This document shows, in pieces, positions 8,797-17,929 of a DNA stretch of 64,000 nucleotides. Source of the stretch: UBA7477 sp045602925 (lineage in GTDB: Bacteria; Bacillota; Clostridia; Oscillospirales; Ruminococcaceae); NCBI GenBank assembly GCA_045602925.1, contig JAZSCN010000012.1:15340-79339 (forward strand). Direction: 5' to 3'. The position numbers and the translations under genes were made by a program. The notes beneath the pieces are model-generated. The model saw only the letters and a list, made by a program, of their open reading frames with translations. It was not told the origin of the DNA and ran no database searches. Within the stretch, counting starts at the first letter, position 1, and every line of letters starts with the position of its first letter.

Positions 8797-8827
8797 AAAG
8801 GTCAACGATTTTTAGTCGTTGACCTTT
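8797..8827. terminator. Bidirectional terminator between convergent genes
   Basis: AAAGGTCAACGA pairs with TCGTTGACCTTT, with an A run on one side and a T run on the other. It serves the kinase-like gene and the minus-strand helicase operon. Confidence 0.88.
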
Positions 8828-8831
8828 TTGG

Positions 8832-11450
8832 TTATTTCTCTGTAACTCTAAGTTTACCATAAATTGCGCGATGGTTAAAGGTAATATATGATAAATTTCT
8901 GCATTTAATTACCAGTCTGTGACCGCCTTCCTTGTGAGTGTATACAGGTTCGAATTTGCATCCAAGCGAACGCAGGTTTTCAGCCAGAACTTCTACATGT
9001 TCCTTCTTTTTCCCAATTACATCAGGACAAGCAAAGGAAAGTGTATAGTTATATATTCCGAGGAAATTCTTCTTTATCAAGAGATATCTTGGATTATCAA
9101 TCGGAGTCAGAAGCTGTGTCATAGCTTCATTAAAAATATTCTGGTCATTAATGCTGGCGTTTCTAAGCTCGCTTACAACAACATTGAATTTTTTGCTGTG
9201 AAGTACCCTAACCTTAGCAGATGGCGATATAATATTACATTCAGTCATAGTCTTATATATCGCATCACCAATTTTCTTAATTGAACGCGTAGGGGACAAG
9301 CGTGTAATAAGTTTTTTGGTAAGGGAAATAAACATCACAGTCATTACGATAAGTATCATTATATCTGTAGGTTCGATATCTGATTGTGATAAATTAGAAC
9401 TAAGTGCTGAACTTATTATCCTACCATAAACAAAGCTAAGAAAAAGATGAATAAGCATATCAAAGAATCCGTATACAGGAACTTTACGTTCGGTAGGTAT
9501 ATCACTTTGAACAGCAACTACAAACTTTCCATTACCAAGATTACTATTCCAGCTTTTTCGTACGGAATCTCTGTCGGCAGATAAAGCGAGCATCTCTTCG
9601 TTGATTTTTTCTATGCCCCCTATATCATAAGGTGGCTTTATGGTAGAAATTCGTTCTATTCCGTTTTCAATGCATTCTCCTGAATAGCTTGGCGCAATAA
9701 ATGAGTCAAATCGCCTTACAAGAATGTCATAATCGAAGGATTCAAGAATGTCCTTTTCATAGAATGAACGGTATAAAAGCTCATCAAGCTTGTTTTCAGC
9801 AAGCATATATAATGGCTCAACTGTTACCAGATGCCAGATGTTAGATACCTTGTCTGGATTTTGTTTGTCAATTCTTATCGCTCTGCCTCTCATCTGATTT
9901 GAAAGAACATAGCTACCTACAAAGCTTGCTAGAATAAGAGAATTGATGCAAGGAGAATCCCAGCCCTCACCGAGTAAGGATTTTGTTCCTATAAGTATCT
10001 GTATGCCACCTTGTGAAAAAAGCTTTCCTACAAAATCTACAGCCTTGTGATTGCTTCCGGGGAAGTCAATAACACTGTAGCCTGTGTCATAAAGAGGTGT
10101 CTTACTATGCTTGACTGATGATAAGTCAATAGAGTCAGGCAGAATAATTAGTGAGCCTGAAAGTACACCGATTTTAGAAATCGGGTTTTCGCGGCGAATC
10201 GTTTCGAAAATGCTGACTATGTTTATAGATGTAAATTTATCGTTAGATGAGATTTTCGTAATTGCTTCTTTGTTAATGTAGTCTGTGAGAATGAGCATTC
10301 TCAGCTTGTCGCCCATACTTTTTTCTTCACTCTTAACAATCGCCTTTATACTCTCAAGCTTTCCGACTGATGATATAAGCGAGCGTTTGAGCTTTTCGCC
10401 AAGAGTAAAGCAAACTTTTTTCTTTTCTATTGCAGAGTTTTCTTTAAGTATAGCGACAATCTGCTCTTTTTGTTCCTCATTAATAAGCTGGCCATCTAGC
10501 AGATACTGTACAGCTCTTTGCGCATGTTTTTCATTGAATTGTGGCAGCGTGCTTCTACCGGACAATTCCCTTACTATTTTTTTATTAATAACATAACCAT
10601 AATATTTTAGTAAAACAAAGAGTGCGAGATTATCGTCAGCGTGAGAGAAAAGCTCCTCATAGCTCTGTGGGTAGTTGAGCTGCTTGTGAATTAAGCTTAT
10701 AAACGGAAGCTTGCTAATTTGAGCAATAGCCGTATTAGTATTTATCTTGTGGTTTTGCCATATGTTGGTTTCAACATCAGTTGGAAAGTTAAAATATATG
10801 TAGTCCTGATGAGGACAAAGTGTGTTTTGTCCTACAAGCTCAGGAACGAATATTTCCTCATCAATTTCTCCACACATTGAAATATATCTTTTCCATTCAG
10901 TGCTCTCTGAGTCATAAGGAGGAGTCGCAGTAAGTGCTATAATCTTGATATCACTATCCAGCGATTCTATAAACTTCACAAGTGCCTTGTGCCATTCATT
11001 TTTTAGGTGATGTGCCTCATCAAGACATATAGTTTTGATGTTTGCATCAATCATAAGTTTAAGAAGGTCGATGTCTGAGCAGTCTACTTCATTTTCACTA
11101 CTTTCAGATACTTTCTCTATAGCAGTATAAAGAGCCTGATATGTAACAGAATTAAGGAACTTAACATTGTGTAGGTCATTTGAAAATAAGCTTTCAAACT
11201 GATTCTTATCTGTAAGAAATAGCTCTTTGAAACGTAAACCCCATTGTTCTCTTATAGCAGTAGTAGGGGATAACACAATACAAGGTGAGCCAAGTCTTCT
11301 TATAAGCTCGAGCCCAAGTACAGTTTTGCCACTACCTGGCGCCGCGACAATATTTATCTTTCCGTCTTTTAGATGATTTTGAGAATTGTCAAGAACTCTT
11401 TGCTGATAATCACGGAAGGTACCGCTGAACTTTATGATGCTAGTGTTCAT
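8832..11450 (-). CDS. Superfamily 2 DEAD/DEAH-box helicase with C-terminal hydrophobic segments
   Basis: A 872-residue SF2 helicase. Motif I is AAPGSGKT (residues ~36-43), motif II DEAH (~141), motif III ALTATPP (~175), and the second RecA domain has LLGEGWDSP and QMRGRAIRID (~521). Unusually, two strongly hydrophobic stretches follow at about residues 656-680 and 695-715, then a ~150-residue soluble domain. It may be a membrane-attached helicase with both large parts in the cytoplasm. The cellular role is unknown. It starts 27 bases after the CotH gene with AAAGGAAG before the ATG, and no terminator separates them, so it is probably third in a LUD-CotH-helicase operon. Confidence 0.88.
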   Translation of the reverse strand: MNTSIIKFSGTFRDYQQRVLDNSQNHLKDGKINIVAAPGSGKTVLGLELIRRLGSPCIVLSPTTAIREQWGLRFKELFLTDKNQFESLFSNDLHNVKFLNSVTYQALYTAIEKVSESSENEVDCSDIDLLKLMIDANIKTICLDEAHHLKNEWHKALVKFIESLDSDIKIIALTATPPYDSESTEWKRYISMCGEIDEEIFVPELVGQNTLCPHQDYIYFNFPTDVETNIWQNHKINTNTAIAQISKLPFISLIHKQLNYPQSYEELFSHADDNLALFVLLKYYGYVINKKIVRELSGRSTLPQFNEKHAQRAVQYLLDGQLINEEQKEQIVAILKENSAIEKKKVCFTLGEKLKRSLISSVGKLESIKAIVKSEEKSMGDKLRMLILTDYINKEAITKISSNDKFTSINIVSIFETIRRENPISKIGVLSGSLIILPDSIDLSSVKHSKTPLYDTGYSVIDFPGSNHKAVDFVGKLFSQGGIQILIGTKSLLGEGWDSPCINSLILASFVGSYVLSNQMRGRAIRIDKQNPDKVSNIWHLVTVEPLYMLAENKLDELLYRSFYEKDILESFDYDILVRRFDSFIAPSYSGECIENGIERISTIKPPYDIGGIEKINEEMLALSADRDSVRKSWNSNLGNGKFVVAVQSDIPTERKVPVYGFFDMLIHLFLSFVYGRIISSALSSNLSQSDIEPTDIMILIVMTVMFISLTKKLITRLSPTRSIKKIGDAIYKTMTECNIISPSAKVRVLHSKKFNVVVSELRNASINDQNIFNEAMTQLLTPIDNPRYLLIKKNFLGIYNYTLSFACPDVIGKKKEHVEVLAENLRSLGCKFEPVYTHKEGGHRLVIKCRNLSYITFNHRAIYGKLRVTEK

Positions 11451-11477
11451 ATAGAGCTTCCTTTCTCATAGTGTGAA

Positions 11478-13133
11478 TTATTCGTGCCAGTATTCGTTTA
11501 AGAATTCAATTCTCTTTTCGAGCCAGTTATAAAGATAATCGGTTGCCTCTGCGTGATTCTTACATTCAGCGGCACCTTGCGAAAGCTCATTTGAAAAAGC
11601 ACCATTGTTTATGATGTTGTTCCATTTGTCGTAGTTTCTTTCAATAGCTTCGCTGTGGGCTTCCTTGTCGTTTTTAATCATCTCTAATGCGTCTGTGAAT
11701 ACGCCGTTATCGTAAGCCTTTGTCCATTTAGACTTTATAATATCCTGATACCAATCTTCGTACATGATAACTGTTAGCCAAGGGTTAACAGTGCTGTATT
11801 CACCGTTAACATCAGGTACAATGTTTGCAGCAAAGAATCCTGTTCCATCAGCACAACGGTCCTTATTACCCATTGCAGAATCGTAGTCCCATGGAGCTGT
11901 AAAGGTGAGCTTCTTGTCACCATTTTCGCCAAAGTCAACGCTCATAAAGAAGCTTGACCAGTAAATATCTGCATCACAAACGATTTCACTTACAATATAT
12001 AAATCAGCAAGTGAATTAACGTTTACAACTCTTTCTATAGCTTCTCTAGGAGTGATGTCAGATGTTTCGTAGATTTCGGTATAATCGTCATTGAACACAT
12101 ATGCCTTATCTTCATAAGCTGCATAGTACATGATATCATATACGCCGTTTACAAAACCTGCAATAAAATCGTGTTGTTCCTGACTGTAAATATCACTTTT
12201 AATGGTCATTCCTATCTGCTTCTTTTCAGGGCCAAAGCAGGTTATAGTTTTTCCGCTACCTCCGTTTCCGTCAAATGGAATGAGCTCAGCATTATCACAG
12301 TAGTCTACATGAAACTGATTAAGCTCGTTTTCGATATAATAATAGCCATCCAGCTCAAGGAAGTAGCCGATATCAGTTCCCGTATAGTCCTTTTCTGCTT
12401 CAGTGATATTGATTCTGTCGTTGTTTATTTGCTGATGTTCAGCAAGTAGATAAACACCCCAGTAATTGCCGTTGATATATACCTCAACAAATTCTGCATC
12501 CGAGCAGTACAAGCCATCTTCAGCAAGAATTTCGTTGGCTATTGAAAGTGCAGTTTTATTTCTAAGTATAGAAGCATCCTTGTATTCAGCAAGTAGTGTC
12601 CAGTTTTTCATTTCTGCACCGTCGTTTAAGCCAAGCATATTCTGCTTTTCAGTAAACTTAATTCGGAGTGCCTTCTTGTCATATGTTGTAGTCCAGTTTC
12701 CTCTAACCTTAACCTGAGCTTCTACGGAATTAAGCAGCACATTTTTGTCGGTGTCTGTAAGTGTAATATTACAAGTCTCGTAGTATGGTGAAGGTGGCAT
12801 TTCATAGTTAGGTGTCCAAGTTGCAATCTGCTCAGAAACGTGTTCTGCTACCGGCTTTGTTACAAAGTCAATTGCGTTTTTGTCTGTATTGACTGTGCGA
12901 ATTTCAAGAATTGCCATTGATGATTCGATTATAGTATCTTCTTTTTCAGGCTCGTCCTTATCTGAATCATCATTTGAAGGCGTGCTGTCTTCTTTAGAAC
13001 TGTCAATTTCTGATGAAGTCTGCGAAGAGCTTTCTGTGTTGCTGTTAGAAATCTTAGAGCTGCTTGATTCTGAGCAAGCTGTTAATAGTGTAAGTGAAAG
13101 TATTATTGATAAAAAGTATTTAAGTGTTTTCAT
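11478..13133 (-). CDS. CotH-domain lipoprotein
   Basis: A 551-residue secreted protein with the CotH spore-coat kinase fold. It opens with a lipoprotein signal (lipobox LLTAC), then a Ser/Asp/Glu-rich linker to about residue 75, then the CotH domain: VRGNWTTTYDKKALRIKF, the K-x-W-xLLAEYKDAS block, NGNYWGVYLLAEH, and the metal-site motif PWDYDSAMGN. CotH proteins phosphorylate coat proteins in spores, but in Ruminococcus relatives many are exported lipoproteins of unknown role, which fits better here. I use the ATG at 13133, 6 bases after GGAG; the upstream TTG overlaps that site. It follows the LUD gene by 12 bases. Confidence 0.9.
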   Translation of the reverse strand: MKTLKYFLSIILSLTLLTACSESSSSKISNSNTESSSQTSSEIDSSKEDSTPSNDDSDKDEPEKEDTIIESSMAILEIRTVNTDKNAIDFVTKPVAEHVSEQIATWTPNYEMPPSPYYETCNITLTDTDKNVLLNSVEAQVKVRGNWTTTYDKKALRIKFTEKQNMLGLNDGAEMKNWTLLAEYKDASILRNKTALSIANEILAEDGLYCSDAEFVEVYINGNYWGVYLLAEHQQINNDRINITEAEKDYTGTDIGYFLELDGYYYIENELNQFHVDYCDNAELIPFDGNGGSGKTITCFGPEKKQIGMTIKSDIYSQEQHDFIAGFVNGVYDIMYYAAYEDKAYVFNDDYTEIYETSDITPREAIERVVNVNSLADLYIVSEIVCDADIYWSSFFMSVDFGENGDKKLTFTAPWDYDSAMGNKDRCADGTGFFAANIVPDVNGEYSTVNPWLTVIMYEDWYQDIIKSKWTKAYDNGVFTDALEMIKNDKEAHSEAIERNYDKWNNIINNGAFSNELSQGAAECKNHAEATDYLYNWLEKRIEFLNEYWHE

Positions 13134-13145
13134 AAGTATCTCCAA

Positions 13146-13802
13146 TTAATATCCAAGTGATTCTGCTACTAAAATAACGTTGATTCTGTCCTTGTGTCTT
13201 TGCTTTGAGGAAATAAGATAGTTACAGCATATTGTATCGCCCTTGCAACCATCAGTCATATCCTTGTCAACACCTAAGCAAACGCCGGTTTCTTTACAGT
13301 ATGTATTACAACCAAGTCTTATGCAGTTTGCCGGTGCAGCAACTCTCTTTACTCTGTTTACTGCTTCATCAAGATTTGCAACAACCTTGTTAGCTCCGAC
13401 AACCATTATGACCTTTTTAGGTCCAAAGCATATTGCTGAAATTCTGTTCGAATTGCCGTCAACATTGTAAAGTTCACCGTTTTCGGTAACAGCATTCGAT
13501 GAGCAGAGATAGAAGTCAGCTGTATACATATCTGCATAGCATTCAGACATTTTATCAGCAGGGTAGGTCGTCCTATCAATAAAGTTATATCTACCGGATT
13601 TAAGTAGTTCAGTAACTCCACATTCTGCAAGAGATACAGAGCCACCGGTTCCGATTTTTGCTCCATCTGTAAGAAGTGCTTCAACCTGCTTTAGTGCGTC
13701 TTCCTTACTGTTGCAAACAAAAGCTGCCATGTTATTTTCTCTGAGAGCCTTTGCAGTTCTGTCAAGCATTTTTAAAGTCGCTGTGAGCTTATTACTATCC
13801 AT
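13146..13802 (-). CDS. LUD-domain protein (lactate utilization LutC/YkgG-like)
   Basis: A 218-residue protein of the LUD domain family (DUF162). Typical features are GAKIGTGGSVSLAECGV near residue 50, the ADFYLCSSNAVTENGELYNVDG block and VIMVVGANKVV. A short C-terminal part holds a cluster of cysteines (CIRLGCNTYCKETGVCLG) unlike Fe-S domains of LutB. Full Lut operons oxidise lactate with LutA and LutB; neither is nearby, so this stand-alone form has no assured function. It is the first gene of a minus-strand operon with CotH and helicase genes. GGAGG precedes the start. Confidence 0.88.
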   Translation of the reverse strand: MDSNKLTATLKMLDRTAKALRENNMAAFVCNSKEDALKQVEALLTDGAKIGTGGSVSLAECGVTELLKSGRYNFIDRTTYPADKMSECYADMYTADFYLCSSNAVTENGELYNVDGNSNRISAICFGPKKVIMVVGANKVVANLDEAVNRVKRVAAPANCIRLGCNTYCKETGVCLGVDKDMTDGCKGDTICCNYLISSKQRHKDRINVILVAESLGY

Positions 13803-13833
13803 AAAGTCAACCTCCGAATTTACATGTGATTTA

Positions 13834-13862
13834 ATTATACTACATTAATCGATTACATGCAA
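13834..13862 (-). promoter_or_regulatory. Promoter of the LUD-CotH-helicase operon
   Basis: On the minus strand TTGCAT and TATAAT are separated by 17 bases, upstream of the LUD gene. Confidence 0.7.
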
Positions 13863-13913
13863 CTTAATCTTAAAAAGTTAACAATCTAAAACGTTTTTGT
13901 AGAAAATAATCTC

Positions 13914-13942
13914 TTGAAATAGAAGCTTTTCATTTGTATAAT
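13914..13942 (+). promoter_or_regulatory. Promoter of the mannanase gene
   Basis: TTGAAA and TATAAT are separated by 17 bases. It is divergent from the LUD operon promoter, about 50 bases apart. Confidence 0.7.
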
Positions 13943-13975
13943 GAAAGTATAATAGTTGTATTTGGAGGAGATTTT

Positions 13976-15049
13976 ATGAAAAAGAGTTTTTTGTCTGTTC
14001 TTATTTCAGCTATGATGCTTTTGGGAATTGCAGGTTGTTCGAGTTCAACTTCAACTTCAAAGCCCGTAGATGATTCTTCAGCAGAATCCAGCAGTATTAT
14101 TGAAAGTGTGCCGGATTCTATAGACCAGTCTACTACTGCAGACGCTTCTGATGGTGGATTTAAAGTTGAGGGAACAAAGCTTCTTGACGCTAATGGAAAT
14201 GAGTTTATATTCAGAGGTGTGAATCACGCTCATACTTGGTTTGGAAATACAAGTTATGAAGCGATATCTGCTATAGCAGATGCCGGATGTAATTCTGTGA
14301 GAATAGTCCTATCTTGCGGAGAACAATGGAGTAAGAACAGCGTTGATAACGTTAAGACAATTATAGATATATGTAAGAAAAACGACCTTGTTGTTATACT
14401 TGAAGTTCATGATGGAACAGGTAAGGATAATGCAAAAACCCTCCAAGCTATTTGTGGTTATTGGATAGAGATTAAGGATGCCCTTATAGGTAATGAGGAA
14501 TATGTAATTTTAAACATTGCAAACGAATGGATGGGTGCGAGCCTTAGCGGTTTTTGGGCTAACAATTATGCACAAATAATACCACAGCTTCGTGAAGCCG
14601 GAATCAAGAATACAATTATGGTAGATGCCGGAGGCTGGGGTCAGCACGGTGCCTGCATAGCTGAAAGAGGTGCTGATGTACTAGCATCTGACGTTTTGCA
14701 AAATACCATGTTCTCTGTCCATATGTACGGAACAGCAGGTGGTAGCGAAGAGAAAATAAAGAGCATTTTGGATGGTGCCAGAGAAAAGAACCTGTGCATT
14801 TGTGTAGGTGAATTTGGTTACACACACTCTGATGGAGACGTTAAGGAAGATTACCTTATGAAATATTGTGAAGAGCAGGGAATCGGTTACCTCGCCTGGA
14901 GCTGGAAGGGCAACAGCGGTGGCGTAGAGTATCTCGACATTGCCTTAACATGGGATGGTTCGGAGCTTTCACCGGATTGGGGCGAAAAGCTTATAAATGG
15001 TGAGTATGGAATAAAAGCTACCTCTAAAAAATGCACCATATTTGAATAA
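13976..15049 (+). CDS. Glycoside hydrolase family 5 lipoprotein, probable beta-mannanase (GH5_8-like)
   Basis: A 357-residue surface glycoside hydrolase. The signal peptide ends in a lipobox (GIAGC), followed by a Ser/Thr-rich linker of ~45 residues and a GH5 barrel. FRGVNHAHTWF near the domain start is typical of subfamily 8 mannan endo-1,4-beta-mannosidases. The acid/base glutamate lies in NIANEW and the nucleophile in CVGEFGY. Both catalytic residues are present, so it should be active, acting on mannan or glucomannan outside the cell; exact substrate is inferred. The start at 13976 follows GGAGGAG. It is monocistronic. Confidence 0.92.
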   Translation: MKKSFLSVLISAMMLLGIAGCSSSTSTSKPVDDSSAESSSIIESVPDSIDQSTTADASDGGFKVEGTKLLDANGNEFIFRGVNHAHTWFGNTSYEAISAIADAGCNSVRIVLSCGEQWSKNSVDNVKTIIDICKKNDLVVILEVHDGTGKDNAKTLQAICGYWIEIKDALIGNEEYVILNIANEWMGASLSGFWANNYAQIIPQLREAGIKNTIMVDAGGWGQHGACIAERGADVLASDVLQNTMFSVHMYGTAGGSEEKIKSILDGAREKNLCICVGEFGYTHSDGDVKEDYLMKYCEEQGIGYLAWSWKGNSGGVEYLDIALTWDGSELSPDWGEKLINGEYGIKATSKKCTIFE

Positions 15050-15055
15050 CAACGC

Positions 15056-15104
15056 AAGCGTGTTCGTTAGTAGGCTTTACCTATAATGAACACGCTTTAA
15101 TTTT
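15056..15104 (+). terminator. Terminator of the mannanase gene
   Basis: AAGCGTGTTC pairs with GAACACGCTT across a 22-base loop, then TAATTTT. The T run is short. Confidence 0.7.
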
Positions 15105-15176
15105 GTGAGATGTTTAAATAGATATGCAACAAATAACGCCAAATTATGCGTATTTTACAATGTATAATCTAATTGC

Positions 15177-15205
15177 TTGACAAAAGAAATTAGGCGTTAT
15201 ATAAT
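15177..15205 (+). promoter_or_regulatory. Consensus promoter of the RNase J gene; ~190-base leader
   Basis: A perfect TTGACA and perfect TATAAT are separated by 17 bases. The gap from 15050 to 15402 otherwise holds the mannanase terminator and a leader of ~190 bases with a GGAG at 15321-15324 that is too far from the RNase J ATG to serve it directly. Confidence 0.8.
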
Positions 15206-15335
15206 ATTTGTAATGTCATTGTTCGGCTTTATTTTATAGATACATGCAATCCTACAACTATTACTATGCTATTGTGTGTGTCCCTTTATTGCTTCGTGAA
15301 ATACATAAAAATAATTGAAAGGAGTTATTTCCGTA

Positions 15336-15371
15336 TTGGGAATGGCCTTGTTTTGCTGTGCAAATTGTTAA
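15336..15371 (+). CDS. Possible 11-codon leader peptide before RNase J
   Basis: GGAG at 15321-15324 is followed 11 bases later by TTG at 15336, opening MGMALFCCANC and a TAA at 15369. An ATG lies inside at 15342. The stop is 31 bases before the RNase J ATG. The peptide is rich in cysteine. This is a weak call, supported only by the otherwise orphan ribosome site. Confidence 0.25.
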   Translation: MGMALFCCANC

Positions 15372-15402
15372 GGTCTATTTTACTTTACGGATAATACCAA
15401 GA

Positions 15403-17310
15403 ATGAGAACAAAGAATAATTCAAAAAGAAAGACAAATCTTGAGGGACTTACCGACCTTATTACCATCGATGTCCCTAAGAGAAGCATCCCTGTAATTAA
15501 AAACTCTTTAAAACCAAAAGCTTTAACGCAAACAAGAACTTCAAGAACATCAAATACTGAGAATGATAAGTCACAGGCGCTAAAGCAAAAGTCACGTAGA
15601 GTAAGACAGCCATCAGCTCCAAAGGAAAAGGCTGTAAGAGAACCACAGAGAAAAACTCCAGTAAAGATTATCCCATTAGGTGGACTTAACGAAATAGGAA
15701 AGAACTTTACTTGCATTGAATGTGCAAATGATATTGTTATTGTTGACTGTGGTATGGCATTTCCTGATTCGGACCTTCCGGGCGTAGATATCGTGCTTCC
15801 TGATTTTTCTTATGTTGAAAAGAATATTGATAGAGTCAGAGGTATGGTTATAACTCACGGCCACGAGGACCACATCGGAGGTATACCGTATTTCTTAAAG
15901 AAGATGAATGTTCCTATTTATGCGACAAGACTTACTATCGGACTTATTGAAGGCAAGCTTAAGGAACATGGACTTCTTGAAATTGCAAAGCTCAATGTTG
16001 TTACGCCAAGACAAACTGTCAAGTTCGGCTGCATGGCTGTTGAGTTTATAAGAGTTAACCATTCTATTCCTGATGCTTGTGGTATGGCGATTCATACTCC
16101 TGCCGGAGTGATTGTCCATACAGGTGACTTTAAGGTTGACTATACACCGATTGAAGGCGGAATAATTGACCTAGCTAGACTTGCTGAACTCGGTAACAGA
16201 GGAGTTCTTGCGCTTATGAGCGATTCTACCAATGCTGAGCGTCCTGGATATACTATGACCGAGCGAAAGGTCGGAGAAAGTTTCACAAAACTTTTCGGTA
16301 CAGCTGATGGTAAGCGAATAATTATAGCTACTTTTGCTTCTAATATCCATAGAATCCAGCAAATTATAGATAACGCTGTTAAAACCGGCAGAAGAGTTGC
16401 TGTTTCCGGTAGAAGTATGGTTAATGTAATTGGAAAGAGTATCGAGCTAGGTTATCTGAAGGTGCCTGATGGAATACTGATTGATATAGAAAGCGTCAAC
16501 AAGTATCCACCGGAAAAGCTTGTAGTAGTAACTACCGGCAGCCAGGGCGAACCTATGTCAGCACTCTCGAGAATTTCTAACGGTATGCATAAGCAGGTAG
16601 CTGTTACACCTGATGATTTTATTATAATTTCTGCAACGCCGATTCCAGGTAATGAAAAGCACGTTACAAAGGTTGTTAACGAGCTTATGAAGAGTGGCGC
16701 AAACGTAGTATACGAAAGTATGTATGAAGTGCATGTTTCCGGACATGCCTGCCAGGAAGAACTTAAGCTTATTCTCTCACTTACTAAGCCAAAGTTCTTT
16801 ATTCCTGTACACGGTGAGTATAAGCACCTTCAAAAGCATGCTGAGCTTGCAAGCTCTATCGGCATTCCTGATACTAACATTATTATTGCCAGCATAGGTA
16901 ATGTTATCGAAAGCGATGGCGTTGATATGAAGATTACCGGAGTTGTACCTGCCGGTAGAGTGCTTGTTGACGGACTCGGTGTTGGTGATGTAGGCTCAAT
17001 TGTTCTTCGTGACAGAAAGCTTCTTGCTGAAGACGGACTTATTATTGCTGCAGCGACTATAGATAGTGCTACCGGTGAAATCCTATCAGGACCAGATATA
17101 GTTTCTCGTGGATTTGTATATGTAAGAGAATCAGAAGAACTTATGCATGAGGCTCAAAGCATACTATATTCAACTCTTCAAAAATGTCTTGATTCAAATA
17201 CAAGAGAGTGGAATACTATGAAAACAAAAATGAAGGATGCACTTTCTGCCTATATCTATTCCAAAACCAAGAGAAATCCTATGATTCTTCCAATAATCAT
17301 GGAAGTATAA
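15403..17310 (+). CDS. rnj: Ribonuclease J
   Basis: A 635-residue metallo-beta-lactamase/beta-CASP ribonuclease, with endonuclease and 5'-3' exonuclease activity in mRNA decay and rRNA maturation. The catalytic core starts near residue 88 (KIIPLGGLNEIGKN), with the zinc motif THGHEDHIGG, SDSTNAERPGYT, and the C-terminal HVSGHA motif. About 87 residues at the N-terminus are Lys/Arg-rich and of low complexity, longer than in Bacillus RNase J, possibly for RNA or ribosome contact. The start is uncertain: ATG at 15403 has only weak ribosome-site matches, and an in-frame GTG lies at 15358. Confidence 0.93.
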   Translation: MRTKNNSKRKTNLEGLTDLITIDVPKRSIPVIKNSLKPKALTQTRTSRTSNTENDKSQALKQKSRRVRQPSAPKEKAVREPQRKTPVKIIPLGGLNEIGKNFTCIECANDIVIVDCGMAFPDSDLPGVDIVLPDFSYVEKNIDRVRGMVITHGHEDHIGGIPYFLKKMNVPIYATRLTIGLIEGKLKEHGLLEIAKLNVVTPRQTVKFGCMAVEFIRVNHSIPDACGMAIHTPAGVIVHTGDFKVDYTPIEGGIIDLARLAELGNRGVLALMSDSTNAERPGYTMTERKVGESFTKLFGTADGKRIIIATFASNIHRIQQIIDNAVKTGRRVAVSGRSMVNVIGKSIELGYLKVPDGILIDIESVNKYPPEKLVVVTTGSQGEPMSALSRISNGMHKQVAVTPDDFIIISATPIPGNEKHVTKVVNELMKSGANVVYESMYEVHVSGHACQEELKLILSLTKPKFFIPVHGEYKHLQKHAELASSIGIPDTNIIIASIGNVIESDGVDMKITGVVPAGRVLVDGLGVGDVGSIVLRDRKLLAEDGLIIAAATIDSATGEILSGPDIVSRGFVYVRESEELMHEAQSILYSTLQKCLDSNTREWNTMKTKMKDALSAYIYSKTKRNPMILPIIMEV

Positions 17311-17318
17311 TCACTGCC

Positions 17319-17882
17319 TTGTTGCGCAAAATAGCAAGGGTGATTATTATACAAACTAAAGACCATTATTTTATTGCCCGATTTATCAGTAATGATGTCG
17401 GGCTCGGTTTTTGTCCTTTAAAAAGACTTGCTTTTATGATTGGAGCTGTTTTCCCTGACGTTAATGTTCTTAGTTACTTTAAAGAGGGAAGACTCAACGG
17501 ACATACCTATATGTGTTCAAGAAGCTTTATAGGGGACACGATTAATTATGTGCAAGGACTTGATACTAAGAATGTATTTGATTGGTTTAAAATCGGAATG
17601 GCACTTCACTATTTGCAGGATAGTTTTACCTATGCGCATAACGAGAGCTTTCGTGGAGGCATATTCAAGCATTTTGAGTATGAAAGTAGACTGCATGAGG
17701 TAATCAGAAACTCATACAGTCAAGTAAGCTTAAAAGCTTTTGAGAATATGACAGATAATAAACAAAAGCTTATATGCAGACTTTATAAAAATTATTGCAA
17801 AAAATTAAAATATACAACGAAGGATGACACGGCCTATATAGTTTTATCAAGTGTATTATTTTTGAAAAACATTATAAAATAA
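17319..17882 (+). CDS. Zinc-dependent phospholipase C-like protein
   Basis: A protein of about 187 residues resembling the bacterial zinc-dependent phospholipase C/S1-P1 nuclease fold. The support is a GAVFPDV motif near the N-terminus and the helix GMALHYLQDSFTYAHN, where His and Asp would bind zinc, followed by further histidines (KHFEYESRLHE). No signal peptide is seen, so the usual secreted phospholipase role is doubtful. The start is not settled: TTG at 17319 or 17322 and GTG at 17340 are possible, and the frame is open into the RNase J 3' end. It lies just downstream of RNase J, so may be cotranscribed. Confidence 0.6.
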   Translation: MLRKIARVIIIQTKDHYFIARFISNDVGLGFCPLKRLAFMIGAVFPDVNVLSYFKEGRLNGHTYMCSRSFIGDTINYVQGLDTKNVFDWFKIGMALHYLQDSFTYAHNESFRGGIFKHFEYESRLHEVIRNSYSQVSLKAFENMTDNKQKLICRLYKNYCKKLKYTTKDDTAYIVLSSVLFLKNIIK

Positions 17883-17885
17883 GAA

Positions 17886-17920
17886 TCGGCATACGTAGTT
17901 TTACGTATGCCGAACTTTGT
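17886..17920 (+). terminator. Strong hairpin after the phospholipase-like gene
   Basis: TCGGCATACGTA pairs perfectly with TACGTATGCCGA around a 4-base loop. The following sequence is only moderately T-rich, so termination strength is uncertain. Confidence 0.6.
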
Positions 17921-17929
17921 TATCAAAAT

